Origin: Begonia masoniana
Taxonomy: Eukaryota > Streptophyta > Magnoliopsida > Cucurbitales > Begoniaceae
Length of the DNA: 64,000 bases
Direction: 5' to 3'
NCBI GenBank assembly: GCA_022432975.1
Contig: CM039508.1
Span: 44,729,646-44,793,645, forward strand
The position numbers and the translations under genes were made by a program. The notes under the pieces are model-generated. The model searched no databases. It was not told the origin of the DNA and saw nothing but the letters and a program-made list of their open reading frames with translations. Of the stretch, positions 1 through 11,900 are shown piece by piece (positions within the stretch are counted from its first letter, which is position 1; the number at the start of each line of letters is the position of its first letter).

Positions 1-1243
1 TCAGAACTGTCTTGGGTTTAGTTGTGAAAGAAGACATTCATCTTTAGCAGATGGACGTGAAAACTGCTTTTCTTTATGGTGATTTAGACGAAGAGATCTA
101 CATGCAGCAACCATAAGGTTTCGAGGTAAAAGAGAAAGAGGAGCTTGTGTGTAAGCTTCAGAAGAGCTTGTATGGCTTGAAACGAGCTCCAAGACAATGG
201 TACAGGAGGTTCAATAGTTTCATGAAGAGTAACAATTTTGTGAGATGTGAAGCCGATCGCTGCTGCTACATCAAAAGGTTTGATAGCTTCTACATTATTA
301 TGCTCCTTTACGTTGATGATATGTTAATTGCTGGAGCAAGCTTGCACGAGATTGACAGGCTGAAGAGGAAGTTATCTAAGAAGTTTACGATGAAGGATTT
401 GGTTGCTGCAAAAACAAATCATTGGGATGAAGATCTTCAGGGACAGGGAGGTTCTCAAACTCTCACAAGAAGAGTATGTGAAAAAGATTCTTAGCAGGTT
501 CAAAATGCACGATGCGAAGCCAGTCACTACACCGTTGGTTAGTCACTTTAGACTATCCAAAGATCAGTCGCCCTCGACCAATGAAAAGAAGGACTACATG
601 GCTACAGTTTCATATGCCTCTGTTGTTGGTAGTCTTACGTAAACGATGGTTTGCACACGACCAGACATTGCACATGCAGTGAGAGTTATTAGCAAGTTTA
701 TGAGTAATCCAGGAAGGAAACATTGGGAAGCCGTAAAATAGATCTTGCGATACTTGAGGGGAAGTTCAAATTTCACTTTATATTTTCGAAAATTAGACTT
801 GGGTCTAGATGAATACATTGATGCTGATAATGGTGGTGATATTGACAATAGTAAGAGTAGGACTAGGTATGTCTACACGTTAGGTGGTACCGCAATTAGT
901 TGGGTTTTGAAGACTTCAAGATGTAGTCGCTCTTTCTAGTTGTGAAGCTGAGTATATTGCAGTGACAAAAGCCGCGAAGAAGATGATGTGGTTACAACCT
1001 TTCTTGTCCGAGTTAGGCCAAACTACGATGGGAGTGTATTGCATTGTGATAGTCAAAGTACCATCCATTTGGCAAAGAACCCGATTTATCATGGCAAGAC
1101 AAAGCATGTACAGGTGCGTTATCATTTCATCAGATCTGACTTAGAAGATCCTAGAGAGTCAGAATCAAGCTGATATGTTGACGAAAGTTGTGACGAGTGA
1201 GAAGGTAAAGTTGTGTGTAACTTCAGTTGGACTTCTTGGATGA
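1..1243 (+). pseudogene. Ty1/copia pol remnant: reverse transcriptase and RNase H, C-terminal part
   Basis: This is the C-terminal end of a Ty1/copia polyprotein, entering from the left edge. Visible in order: the RT stretch MDVKTAFLYGDL near 51, the block SLYGLKRAPRQWYRR near 165-205, the catalytic YVDDM at 309-323, the CTRPDIAH block near 650-680, and the RNase H end with SSCEAEYIA, LHCDSQS and ADMLTK, stopping at 1241-1243. It is dead. There is a stop near 115, a 1-base insertion in an A run near 408, a stop near 640, a stop at the usual Trp codon near 739 and frame changes after 905. Family membership is certain from the motifs; the lineage within copia is not resolved. A polypurine tract and LTR follow directly, so this is the 3' end of the element. 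Confidence 0.95.
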
Positions 1244-1294
1244 GATATGAGAATGAAGCTGTTATAGATGAAGAGATGATGAGATTAGTCTCCA

Positions 1295-1304
1295 AGTGGG
1301 GGAT
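1295..1304 (+). other. Polypurine tract of the copia element
   Basis: The purine-rich AAGTGGGGGA lies 50 bases after the pol stop and directly before TGTTGAATG. This is the standard arrangement of the plus-strand primer and 3' LTR start in plant copia elements. Confidence 0.75.
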
Positions 1305-2030
1305 TGTTGAATGTGGAGCCTACTCCCGTTGTTGATACATAAGTGATTTAAAGAGAGAGTTAGGTTTTATTATATGCAAGTTAGGGTTTTATGCATGGAT
1401 GAGGTGATTATATAGTTGAGCTTTGCGGATGTTTAATAAACCCTAGTTGAAATCCGAATATTTCGAGTTTTATTGGATGTTTTCTTCTATTATAAGATGT
1501 TTGCTGATGCTATGTAAAAGTATTTATGGATTTATGGATAAGTTTTTGGTTATGAGTTGAAGAAATCTGGGAAAAGTAGGCTAAAACAAAACAGATTCTA
1601 TTTTGGCCAATTTCGATTATGTTGTTGATATTGGGTTACAAAATCGATTTGACCATTAGAAACTAGACACTTTGAGGTTTCTATAACATCTTCAATCATC
1701 AAATTTGGATCTATATTCGATTTGTTACGGATTTTTGAATCTACTGTACAAAAACTGGAAAAGATTTCTGGGACAGTTTGATTTTGGTAAATCTGAATCA
1801 TTTGATGGTTTTTGATTTCTAAATTGACCTTGTAATGCCAAAGTAAACTCTTTAAGGAGTCCATAGAATTTTGAATAATTGAATTCAGACCTATATTCAA
1901 TTTGTTACAAATTTTTGAGGTTGATTGAAAGTTTGATAAAAACTAGAATTTAGAGCTATGTACAGGGTAGTTTTGGTTTTGTTAATTTCGGCTGTGATAT
2001 TGTTTTTGATTTGATAAATAGTTTATGCTA
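1305..2030 (+). mobile_element. Start of copia 3' LTR, first ~850-bp unit (5' part)
   Basis: The LTR starts at TGTTGAATG after the polypurine tract. From about 1341 its sequence is the same unit that recurs in tandem at 9132-15445. The first unit is cut at 2030 by the Harbinger-like element and resumes at 8982. Removing that insertion leaves a spacing of about 843 bases to the next unit, which matches the other periods. Confidence 0.75.
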
Positions 2031-2598
2031 TCAGAGCAACTCCAACTGTAGCAACCTGTTGGAGTTGCTATCAAATAAATTAATACTATTTATAATATTA
2101 TTTAAATAAATTGCATTCTCTCTCTTCCACCTCATCTCTTAAGCAACCTCAAGCAACCTTGCACTCCAATGATAACAATTCCTAGTTCGTTGCTTATAAA
2201 ATAATTTTATATTAATTTTAATATTAATTTTTCTTACATATATATAATCATAATATCATTAAATTAAGTAAATATTATAGTTTATATTTACAAAAGACGC
2301 AAATATTATAGTTTGGGAAGCAACCAAAATTAATATTAATGGTGTATAATTAAAATACAAATAATAAAATTACACAAACACGGTTACCGTCCAAAATATT
2401 GAAGAAAAAATTTCCATAAACATCTATATTTCAATACGAAGAATATTTTTTAATCAAATTGTGCTCCAAATCAAGCCAGGTGGTTTCCCCGAATTTTATT
2501 TATATTGAGGGGAAAGTGTCGAATAGGTGGTTTCCCCGGTCGACACTTTCGGAAAACAAAGAGATTACATAACTTGCGGAAAAAAATACATTAAAATT

Positions 2599-2923
2599 TC
2601 AAGATATTACTCCTAATATGATCACAAAATCTTTCGTGATCTTTTTTTGTTGATCAGTCATATACGACGTATCCATAATGAGGTAGTCAATGTACTTTGT
2701 TATTCTCTTATCTTCTGCCTTTTTAGCTTCAATCTCCACTAATTTCTCCAATGTGGTTGCTTTTCGAGATTGAGTTTCCAAATACTCAGCAGACTCACCT
2801 TTTTTTTCTTTTTTTTTTCCTTTCCCTTTGTCTTTCTTTTGGCTGCCTTTTGGCCAATTGGCCGCACTTCATGTACTTCATTGTCGCTCTTCTCTGGATT
2901 AGATGACGAAGTGTATGCCCCTA
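2599..2923 (-). pseudogene. PIF/Harbinger ORF1, C-terminal part
   Basis: This is the other half of the ORF1 at 7679-8518. It reads AYTSSSNPEKSD, then the family-typical RPIGQKAAKRK, then a Lys-rich tract. Taking out the LTR and one copy of its CCCTA duplication joins the two halves in frame as SELG-AYTSSS. A length change in the A-rich tract near 2800-2820 shifts the frame into the last ~60 residues (KLVEIEAKKAED, MDTSYMTDQQ), which end near 2599. The C-terminal MDTS..MT pattern fits the family. Confidence 0.8.
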
Positions 2924-3716
2924 TGTAACGCCCCCCGAACCCACTCACATTAACCCCAATAATTTAAATAAAATCAAACACAGCAGAATTTAAAACTAAG
3001 TCTCTTGAAACTTTCTTACGTCATACTTAGTTGCCTAGACTCCTTTAATCCTAACCTTTAAGCACCACGACGTCCTTCCCGAAAATTTCGACAAAGTAAC
3101 GCCTGAAAATGGCGCCTCCAAAATGCTAGATACCTGCATACAATCCAATCGCAAACAATCCAGAATAATCTTACTTCACTAACCAGCTATCCACTCAACA
3201 ATCCCACATATAAAAACCTCTAAATACAGGGCGACACATCACCCTTAACCTAACTATATACAACAAATACAATTAATTACGCTTTCCCATCATTTCTACA
3301 AAAAGACATCTAAAATAAACTATCAAATATAAAGCCCCACATCTCCCGAAGACCATGGTGGAGTCGCCCCGACAACTGCCCGCACCGGCACGCCCTGTGC
3401 ATCTCCGACTGCTCCCAAGTCTTGGCTGACTCACATAGCTCACCTGTACCCGCGTCGTTACCTACACCACAGAACACACACACACACACACGTAAGCTTA
3501 CGCTTAACAAGTAGGGAATAACAAAGATATAAACAAGCACAATGCACAGCAACACGACCACAATGCAACACTACAACCCGACTCAACACGATACAGCCAC
3601 ACGACCAAACATGCTAGTTGCCGGCACCAAAGTGCCTTACTCATTGCCCGCACCGAAGTGCCTTACTCTTTAACACGTGCCTTACTCTTTAACAGACTAC
3701 CATGCCAAACAATGCC

Positions 3717-6115
3717 ACACCTCACAACAATCCAGAGCGTACATCTCTGACGAGACACCCAGCGTACATCTCTCACGAGACACCCAGCGTATAGCTACAT
3801 CTCTTACGAGACACCCAGTGCGTACATCTCTTTCGAGACACAAAGCGTACATCTCTTTCGAGACACAAAGCGTACATCTCTTTCGAGACACAAAGCGTAC
3901 ATCTCTTTCGAGACACAAAGCGTACATCTCTTACGAGACACCCAGTGCGTACATCTCTTCGAGACACAAAGCGTACATCTCTTCGAGACACAAAGCGTAC
4001 ATCTCTTCGAGACACAAAGCGTACATCTCTTACGAGACACCCAGTGCGTACATCTCTTACGAGACACCCAGTGCGTACATCTCTTACGAGACACCCAGTG
4101 CGTACATCTCTTACGAGACACCCAGTGCGTACATCTCTTCGAGACACAAAGCGTACATCTCTTCGAGACACAAAGCGTACATCTCTTCGAGACACAAAGC
4201 GTACATCTCTTTCGAGACACAAAGCGTACATCTCTTACGAGACACCCAGTGCGTACATCTCTTACGAGACACCCAGTGCGTACATCTCTTACGAGACACC
4301 CAGTGCGTACATCTCTTCGAGACACAAAGCGTACATCTCTTTCGAGACACAAAGCGTACATCTCTTCGAGACACAAAGCGTACATCTCTTCGAGACACAA
4401 AGCGTACATCTCTACGAGACACCCAGTGCGTACATCTCTTTCGAGACACAAAGCGTACATCTCTTCGAGACACAAAGCGTACATCTCTTACGAGACACCC
4501 AGTGCGTACATCTCTTCGAGACACAAAGCGTACATCTCTTCGAGACACAAAGCGTACATCTCTTACGAGACACCCAGTGCGTACATCTCTTACGAGACAC
4601 CCAGTGCGTACATCTCTTACGAGACACCCAGTGCGTACATCTCTTCGAGACACAAAGCGTACATCTCTTACGAGACACCCAGTGCGTACATCTCTTTCGA
4701 GACACAAAGCGTACATCTCTTCGAGACACAAAGCGTACATCTCTTCGAGACACAAAGCGTACATCTCTTACGAGACACCCAGTGCGTACATCTCTTACGA
4801 GACACCCAGTGCGTACATCTCTTACGAGACACCCAGTGCGTACATCTCTTCGAGACACAAAGCGTACATCTCTACGAGACACCCAGTGCGTACATCTCTT
4901 CGAGACACAAAGCGTACATCTCTTCGAGACACAAAGCGTACATCTCTTACGAGACACCCAGTGCGTACATCTCTTACGAGACACCCAGTGCGTACATCTC
5001 TTACGAGACACCCAGTGCGTACATCTCTTCGAGACACAAAGCGTACATCTCTACGAGACACCCAGTGCGTACATCTCTTACGAGACACCCAGTGCGTACA
5101 TCTCTTTCGAGACACAAAGCGTACATCTCTTCGAGACACAAAGCGTACATCTCTACGAGACACCCAGTGCGTACATCTCTTCGAGACACAAAGCGTACAT
5201 CTCTACGAGACACCCAGTGCGTACATCTCTTCGAGACACAAAGCGTACATCTCTACGAGACACCCAGTGCGTACATCTCTTCGAGACACAAAGCGTACAT
5301 CTCTTCGAGACACAAAGCGTACATCTCTACGAGACACCCAGTGCGTACATCTCTTCGAGACACAAAGCGTACATCTCTACGAGACACCCAGTGCGTACAT
5401 CTCTTACGAGACACCCAGTGCGTACATCTCTTCGAGACACAAAGCGTACATCTCTACGAGACACCCAGTGCGTACATCTCTTCGAGACACAAAGCGTACA
5501 TCTCTACGAGACACCCAGTGCGTACATCTCTTCGAGACACAAAGCGTACATCTCTACGAGACACCCAGTGCGTACATCTCTTACGAGACACCCAGTGCGT
5601 ACATCTCTTACGAGACACCCAGTGCGTACATCTCTTACGAGACACCCAGTGCGTACATCTCTTACGAGACACCCAGTGCGTACATCTCTTACGAGACACC
5701 CAGTGCGTACATCTCTTCGAGACACAAAGCGTACATCTCTACGAGACACCCAGTGCGTACATCTCTTTCGAGACACAAAGCGTACATCTCTTACGAGACA
5801 CCCAGTGCGTACATCTCTTACGAGACACCCAGTGCGTACATCTCTTTCGAGACACAAAGCGTACATCTCTTACGAGACACCCAGTGCGTACATCTCTTTC
5901 GAGACACAAAGCGTACATCTCTTACGAGACACCCAGTGCGTACATCTCTTTCGAGACACAAAGCGTACATCTCTACGAGACACCCAGTGCGTTACATCTC
6001 TTTCGAGACACAAAGCGTACATCTCTACGAGACACCCAGTGCGTACATCTCTTTCGAGACACAAAGCGTACATCTCTACGAGACACCCAGTGCGTACATC
6101 TCTTTCGAGGCACAA
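3717..6115. repeat. Mixed 24/25/26/27-bp minisatellite, about 93 units
   Basis: The repeated core is CGTACATCTCT, then (T)(T)(A)CGAGACAC, then either CCAGTG or AAAG. Four length types occur (24, 25, 26, 27 bp), mixed along the array with short local runs of one type. The absence of stops in most frames gives long spurious reading frames on both strands. It lies inside the LTR element at 2924-7678. Confidence 0.95.
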
Positions 6116-6447
6116 AGCAATTCATTATTCAAACACCAATCAACAAACAACCACCAAGCAGTTCATTACTCAAACACCCAACAGCAAAGAACAACCAACT
6201 AATAACAACAACCAGCACTTTATCCAACAATACCCAAACACTAACAATAACAACAATTCAAACCATGCATGTCCCACAAACACTTAACCAAACCAAAACA
6301 AAGCAAAGCAGTCAACAAACAACAATTCCAAACAAATCAAAGCGCTTAACAAACACTAGTTCCTCAACAAAGCAAAACAATCACCGATGCTTAACCAACG
6401 AGGAAGACAACCAACAACAAACAATGCTTATCACAAAAATAATCCTA

Positions 6448-6505
6448 CCGTTCTGTGGTGTAGGCCCGAAGGAAAAACATAACGTCCCCTACTTACCTGA
6501 ACTCT
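6448..6505 (-). other. Conserved LTR-family hairpin block after a GTAAGT donor
   Basis: Read in reverse: CAGGTAAGT, a short spacer, CCTTCGGG, then CTACACCACAGAACGG. Related blocks occur at 15601-15655, 16500-16536, 21935-21980, 36251-36301, 43930-43976 and 45235-45285. This copy keeps the UUCG-like loop but only a short stem. Confidence 0.55.
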
Positions 6506-7398
6506 GGCACCGCACTTACTCGCTTTGGCTAGGTACATTTCCCCACTCGGTAACCTATCACATTCACAAAATTCACTTAAGCATCACTATTCACTTCTAA
6601 AGAATATTTAAACTAACTCTAACTACAACTATTCAAACTTCTTTAAAATTAAGCCTACATACACCAACTTACTCTCAAACTATTATTTCTAGCCTAATCC
6701 AACTAAAGCCTAACTAAATGGGCCACCAATTTGGGTTCGGTAAAAACTGACCCAAACTTCAAACGCCGGTAACTTTCGCGTCGGATATCAAAATCGAACG
6801 ATTCCAGCGGCCACGTACTCCTCTAATAACCTATTTTACCCTGCCAAAAAGAATTTGAAAACAAACGACCTTAGCTGGGTCAAAAATCAGAAAACCCGAA
6901 CTGCCCCTTTACCCGAAAAATCCCCTTTTCTGATTTTCCATCAAATTCCACTCAATTGCTCACCAATCGACCATCCTAACATCAAATTAACATAACCTAA
7001 CAGAATCTCGAAGCTACACTCAGCAAAACCAAAAATGCCCGAACAGGGCTTCCTGATTTTCGCCCACACAGGACACAACACGGCCAGGCAAACAAAGCCG
7101 GTTCAAGGGTTGGCGAACCCACGCCGAAAGCAGCCCAAATCGGCCGGCGATCGGAGCGAAAACCAGCTCGGCGACCCACAGCCTCAAACAGAGTCAAAAC
7201 AGGGCAAAAATGGACTTACCCGTCGGATTTGTGCTCGAAGATGGCCAGAATCTGCTCGTCGCAGTACTCTGGCCGGAGAACGCCAGAAAACGCCGGTGAC
7301 AGGTCGCCGTCGAACGTCGCTCGTCTCCCTCGTCTCCGTTCGGGTGCTCGGGTGTTCGGTGCTCGCGACAGAATGCTTCGAGCCATTCTGTATTTTCT

Positions 7399-7405
<7 letters not shown>

Positions 7406-7451
<46 letters not shown>

Positions 7452-7469
7452 CATAATCATAATAATAAT
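7406..7469. repeat. (AAT)n microsatellite
   Basis: An interrupted run of AAT triplets inside the 5' half of the LTR element at 2924-7678. Confidence 0.95.
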
Positions 7470-7678
7470 AAAACTAAAACTATTTCTTTAATTAACACTA
7501 ACTAATTATCGTTTTGCCCTCTCGTGTTTTCGATCATTCAAAATTTCGTTAAATCTCGCTCGTTCGTAAATTAGAAACTTTCATAAATTGACTCCCATCC
7601 CGTTCTTTTAATTACTTTACCTTTTTATTATTTCCTAAGATCCATAACTTTATTAAATCTAAAACCTCCGGTGTTACA

Positions 7679-8518
7679 CCCTAATTCAGAAACTTTTGTT
7701 CTCTCAGAGCCCTCTTGCTGATATGAAGTATTCCATTTCGGCTTATCCTTTAAAATTTTCCAACAGTATTGAAACATAAAATAAGAGCCACCATTTTTAG
7801 ATTTATACAATTGGTGGGCATGCTCCATAATTTGGTCATCGAACCACCCACTATGGCGTGCTCGTTAAACTCGTTGGTAACAACCATTGAAAAGTAGTAC
7901 CTTATGATTTATCTTGTTCCAATGGTCCTTGCATTGATTCTCTGTTCTGCTAGGCCCATCTTCGCGATTTTCATTGAGGAAATCAGCAATGCGGTCCCAA
8001 AAGCGTGTTGTTGTTTGGTTAATGCCAACCACAGAATCCTTAGATGTGTTGAGCCATCCGCTTATCAGAAGTAGATTTGCTGCTTCACTCCACCTCATTT
8101 TTTGTTTGGATTTTTGAGGTTTATTCTCTTTAACAATTCGAGGTGCATTCTGTAACTCGTCTCCACTGCGTCCAGGTCGGGATTCAGAAGCAGAGGTGGA
8201 TGGTGTTCGGTGTGAGGGAGGTGAACCAAATGGTGGTGAATTTACAAACGTGACAAATGGCGAATACTGAGACGTCTCAAAGGAACTCAAATTTAGGTTT
8301 TGAAATGGTGGAAATGGATAATTTTGAAAATTTTGAAAGTTTGACGGTACTTGATGATATTGAAAATGTGGAATTTAGGAATTTGGAGAATCTTGAGATA
8401 ATTGATTAATTGGATATTGAGGTATTGGGTGATGGATATTTGAAGAACTATGAGAAAATTGAAAAAATGAATTCTGATAATTTGAGTGATTGAAATTTGA
8501 AGAGTTATCAGAATCCAT
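7679..8518 (-). pseudogene. PIF/Harbinger ORF1 (Myb/SANT-like), N-terminal part
   Basis: The ORF1 partner protein of PIF/Harbinger elements binds DNA and works with the transposase; in plant databases such proteins are often mislabelled glutathione S-transferase T3-like. The start is the ATG at 8516-8518, opening a Ser/Asn/Gln/Pro-rich leader. A premature TAA lies at 8375-8377. The frame then runs through the SANT-like domain, with a conserved Trp (MRWSEAANLLLISGW) and then FWDRIADFLNE, KDHWNKIN and the GCY block; helices follow to the break. The frame is cut at 7678 by an LTR element and continues at 2923. The in-frame stop makes it non-functional, although the rest is well preserved. Confidence 0.85.
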
Positions 8519-8978
8519 TTGTATATGAGTTTGAGGAAAAATGAGAAGGAAATTGTGAAGAAATTGAAGGAAATTGTGAAGGAAAAATGAGAAGAAAATA
8601 TGAATTTGGACAACAAATGTTTGTATTTATAGATAGAAAAAGTGAGAATATATAAAATAATAATTTTTTTCAATTTTTAGACGTTGAGCAACGATGCAAT
8701 TTTTTTGTGTATGACCCACATGCTTTCAATTTCTATCAAACAAAATAGTACATTCTAAATAAAATAAAATATTTAATATAATTAAAATAGCTAAACAAAC
8801 AAATAAAATTTTTTAAAAAACTATTACACACTCCTCGTCAGCGTGGCTCAAGGGTTGATTAAAAAAGCAACCTTTGAGCAATGATCGTTGCTCTCCAACG
8901 AGGATAGCAACGATCGTTGCTATTGCTTGTCAGAGCAACTGACAAGCAACCAAGATAGCACCTCCATTGGAGGTGCTT

Positions 8979-11900
8979 TTAGAAACTAGACACTTTAAGG
9001 ATTGTATAGCATTTTGAATCACCGAAATCGGACAAGTATTTGAATTGTTAAAAATTTTTGAAATTGGACGATAAAATGGTAAATCCGATAATTTGTTAAG
9101 AAAATATATGAATTATGGTTAGTTGATGCATAAGTGATTTAAAGAGAGAGTTATGTTTTATTATATGCAAGTTAGCGTTTTATGCATGGATGAGGTGATT
9201 ATGTGGTTGAGGTTTGCAGATGTTTAATAAACTCTAGTTGAAATTCAAAAATATTAAGTTTTATTGGATGTTTTCTTCTATTATCAGATGCTTGCTGATA
9301 ATATGTAAAAATATTTATAGATTTATGGAAAAAATTTTGCTTATTGGTTATGAGTTGACGAAATTTGAGAAAAATAGGCTAAAACAGAATATGTTATGTT
9401 TTGGTTAATTTCGGTTATACTGTTGATGTTGGGTTACAAAATCGATTTGACCATTATAAACTAGACACTTTGAGGTTTCTATAATATCTTGAATCATCGA
9501 ATTCGGACATATATTTGATTTATTACGGATTTTTGAATCAATTATACAACAATTGAAAAAAATTTCTTGGATAGTTTGATTTTGGAAAATCTAAATCATT
9601 TGATGGTTTTTGATTTCTAAATTGACATTGCAATGTCAAAATAAACTCTTTAAGGAGTCCATAGCATTTTGAATCATTGAATTCGGACCTATATACAATT
9701 TGTTACGAATTTTTGAAGTTTATTGAAAGTTTGATAAAAACTGGAATTTAGTTCTATTTACAGGGTATTTTCTATTTTGTTACTTTTGGCTGTGATACTG
9801 TCTTTGGTTTGATAAATTGTTTATACCATTAGAAATTATACACTTTAAAGATTGTATGACATTTTGAATCACCAAATTCAGATAAATATTTGAATTGTTA
9901 CGAATTTTTGAAGTTGGATGATAAAATGGTAAATTCGAGAATTTGTTAAGAAAATGTATGAATTATGGTTAGTTGAAGCATAAGTGATTTAAAGAGAGAG
10001 TTAGGTTTTATTATATGTAAGTTAGGGTTTTATGCATGGATGAGGTGATTATGTGGTTGAGTTTTGTGGATGTTTAATAAACTCTAGTTGAAATTTAAAA
10101 ATTTTGAGTTTTGTTAGATTTTTTCTTCTATTATCAGATACTTGCTGATACTATGTAAAAGTATTTATGGATTTATAGATTTTTGGATAAATTTTTGGTT
10201 ATTGGTTATGAGTTGAAGAAATATCAAAAAAGTAGGTAAAAAACAACGTGTTCTGTTTTGGCCAATTTATGTTATTTTGTTGATGTTGGGTTATAAAATT
10301 GATTTAACCATTAGAAACTAGACACTTTTAGGTTTCTATAACATCTTGAATCATCAAAATCAGACGTATATTCCATTTGTTATGAATTTTGAATCTACTG
10401 TACAAAAATTAGAAAAAATTTCTGGGATAGTTCGGTTTTGGTAATTTTGAATTATATGATGGTTTTGATTTCTAAATTGACCTTGTAATGTCAAACTAGA
10501 TTCGTTAAGGAGTCCATAGCATTTTGAATCATTGAATTCGGACCTATATTCAATTTGTTACGAATTTTTGAAGTTGATTGAAAGTTTGATAAAATTGGAA
10601 TTTAGAGTTATGTACAGGGTAGTTTCAGTTTTGTTAATTTCGGCTGTGATATTATCTTTGGTGTGATAAATGGTTTATACCATTAAAAACTAGACACTTT
10701 AAGGACTATATTTATTTTGAATCACCAAATTCATACAAGTATTTGAATTGTTACGAATTTTTAAGTTGGACTATAAAATGGTAAGTCCTAGAATTTGTTA
10801 AGAAAATGTATGAATTATGGTTAGTTGAAGCATAAGTGATTTAAAGAGAGAGTTAGGTTTTATTATATGTAAGTTAGGGTTTTATGCATGGATGAGGTGA
10901 TTATGTGGTTGAGTTTTGTGGATGTTTAATAAACTCTAGTTGAAATTTAAAAATTTTGAGTTTTGTTAGATTTTTTCTTCTATTATCAGATACTTGCTGA
11001 TACTATGTAAAAGTATTTATGGATTTATAGATTTTTGGATAAATTTTTGGTTATTGGTTATGAGTTGAAGAAATATCAAAAAAGTAGGTAAAAAACAACG
11101 TGTTCTGTTTTGGCCAATTTATGTTATTTTGTTGATGTTGGGTTATAAAATTGATTTAACCATTAGAAACTAGACACTTTTAGGTTTCTATAACATCTTG
11201 AATCATCAAAATCAGACGTATATTCCATTTGTTATGAATTTTTGAATCTACTGTACAAAAATTAGAAAAAATTTCTGGGATAGTTCGGTTTTGGTAATTT
11301 TGAATTATATGATGGTTTTTGATTTCTAAATTGACCTTGTAATGTCAAACTAGATTCGTTAAGGAGTCCATAGCATTTTGAATCATTGAATTCGGACCTA
11401 TATTCAATTTGTTACGAATTTTTGAAGTTGATTGAAAGTTTGATAAAAATTGGAATTTAGAGTTATGTACAGGGTAGTTTCAGTTTTGTTAATTTCGGCT
11501 GTGATATTATCTTTGGTGTGATAAATGGTTTATACCATTAAAAACTAGACACTTTAAGGACTATATTTATTTTGAATCACCAAATTCATACAAGTATTTG
11601 AATTGTTACGAATTTTTTAAGTTGGACTATAAAATGGTAAGTCCTAGAATTTGTTAAGAAAATGTATGAATTATGGTTAGTTGATACACAAGTGATTTAA
11701 AAAGAGAGTTAGGTTTTATTATATGCATGTTAGGATTTTATACATAGATCAGGTGATCATGTGGTTGAACTTTGCGGATATTTAATAAACCGTAGTTTAA
11801 ATCTGAAAATTTTGACTTTTATTGGATATTTTCTTCTATTATCAGATACTTGCTCATGCTATGTAAAAGTATTTATGGATTTATAGATAAATTTTTGGTT

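Larger units (their letters stand above)
2924..7678 (-). mobile_element. Large LTR-type element (probable solo LTR), duplication CCCTA
   Basis: Ends are TG..CA: TGTAACG at 2924 and GTGTTACA at 7678, flanked by exact 5-bp duplications CCCTA (2919-2923, 7679-7683). By comparison with the relatives at 18887-22613 and 32235-45939, its own 5' end is at 7678. No gag or pol is visible, so it is best read as a solo LTR or a non-coding LTR derivative. Internal parts in its own orientation: an AT-rich start, a GC-rich transcribed-looking segment with GTAAGT-type donors (near 7210 and 6500), a hairpin block at 6448-6505, the minisatellite at 3717-6115, and a final exon-like GC-rich block near 3340-3480. 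It interrupts the Harbinger ORF1. Confidence 0.85.
2034..8978 (-). mobile_element. PIF/Harbinger-like element carrying only ORF1, inserted in the copia LTR
   Basis: The empty site is read from sister LTR units (gctaTTAgaaac). Here the left flank is TCA (2031-2033, one change from TTA) and the right flank is TTA (8979-8981), the 3-bp duplication typical of PIF/Harbinger. The ends are inverted: GAGCAACTCCAA on the left, AAGCACCTCCAA on the right read in reverse. Each end also folds on itself: 12-bp arms AGCAACTCCAAC/GTTGGAGTTGCT on the left, and AGCACCTCCA/TGGAGGTGCT on the right. Without the nested LTR it is about 2.2 kb. It encodes the Myb/trihelix-like ORF1 on the minus strand; no DDE transposase is visible, so it was non-autonomous or lost that gene. 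Confidence 0.8.

Noticed and set aside
1598..1900. 100-codon minus-strand frame in the copia LTR
   Set aside because: It is LTR sequence; a related frame appears in another unit (14441-14656), but others are interrupted. No protein domain.
3677..6600. Long open frames of about 780-840 codons on the plus strand and shorter ones on the minus strand
   Set aside because: They are the minisatellite read in several frames. The protein is pure tandem repeat and the same array is open in more than one frame.
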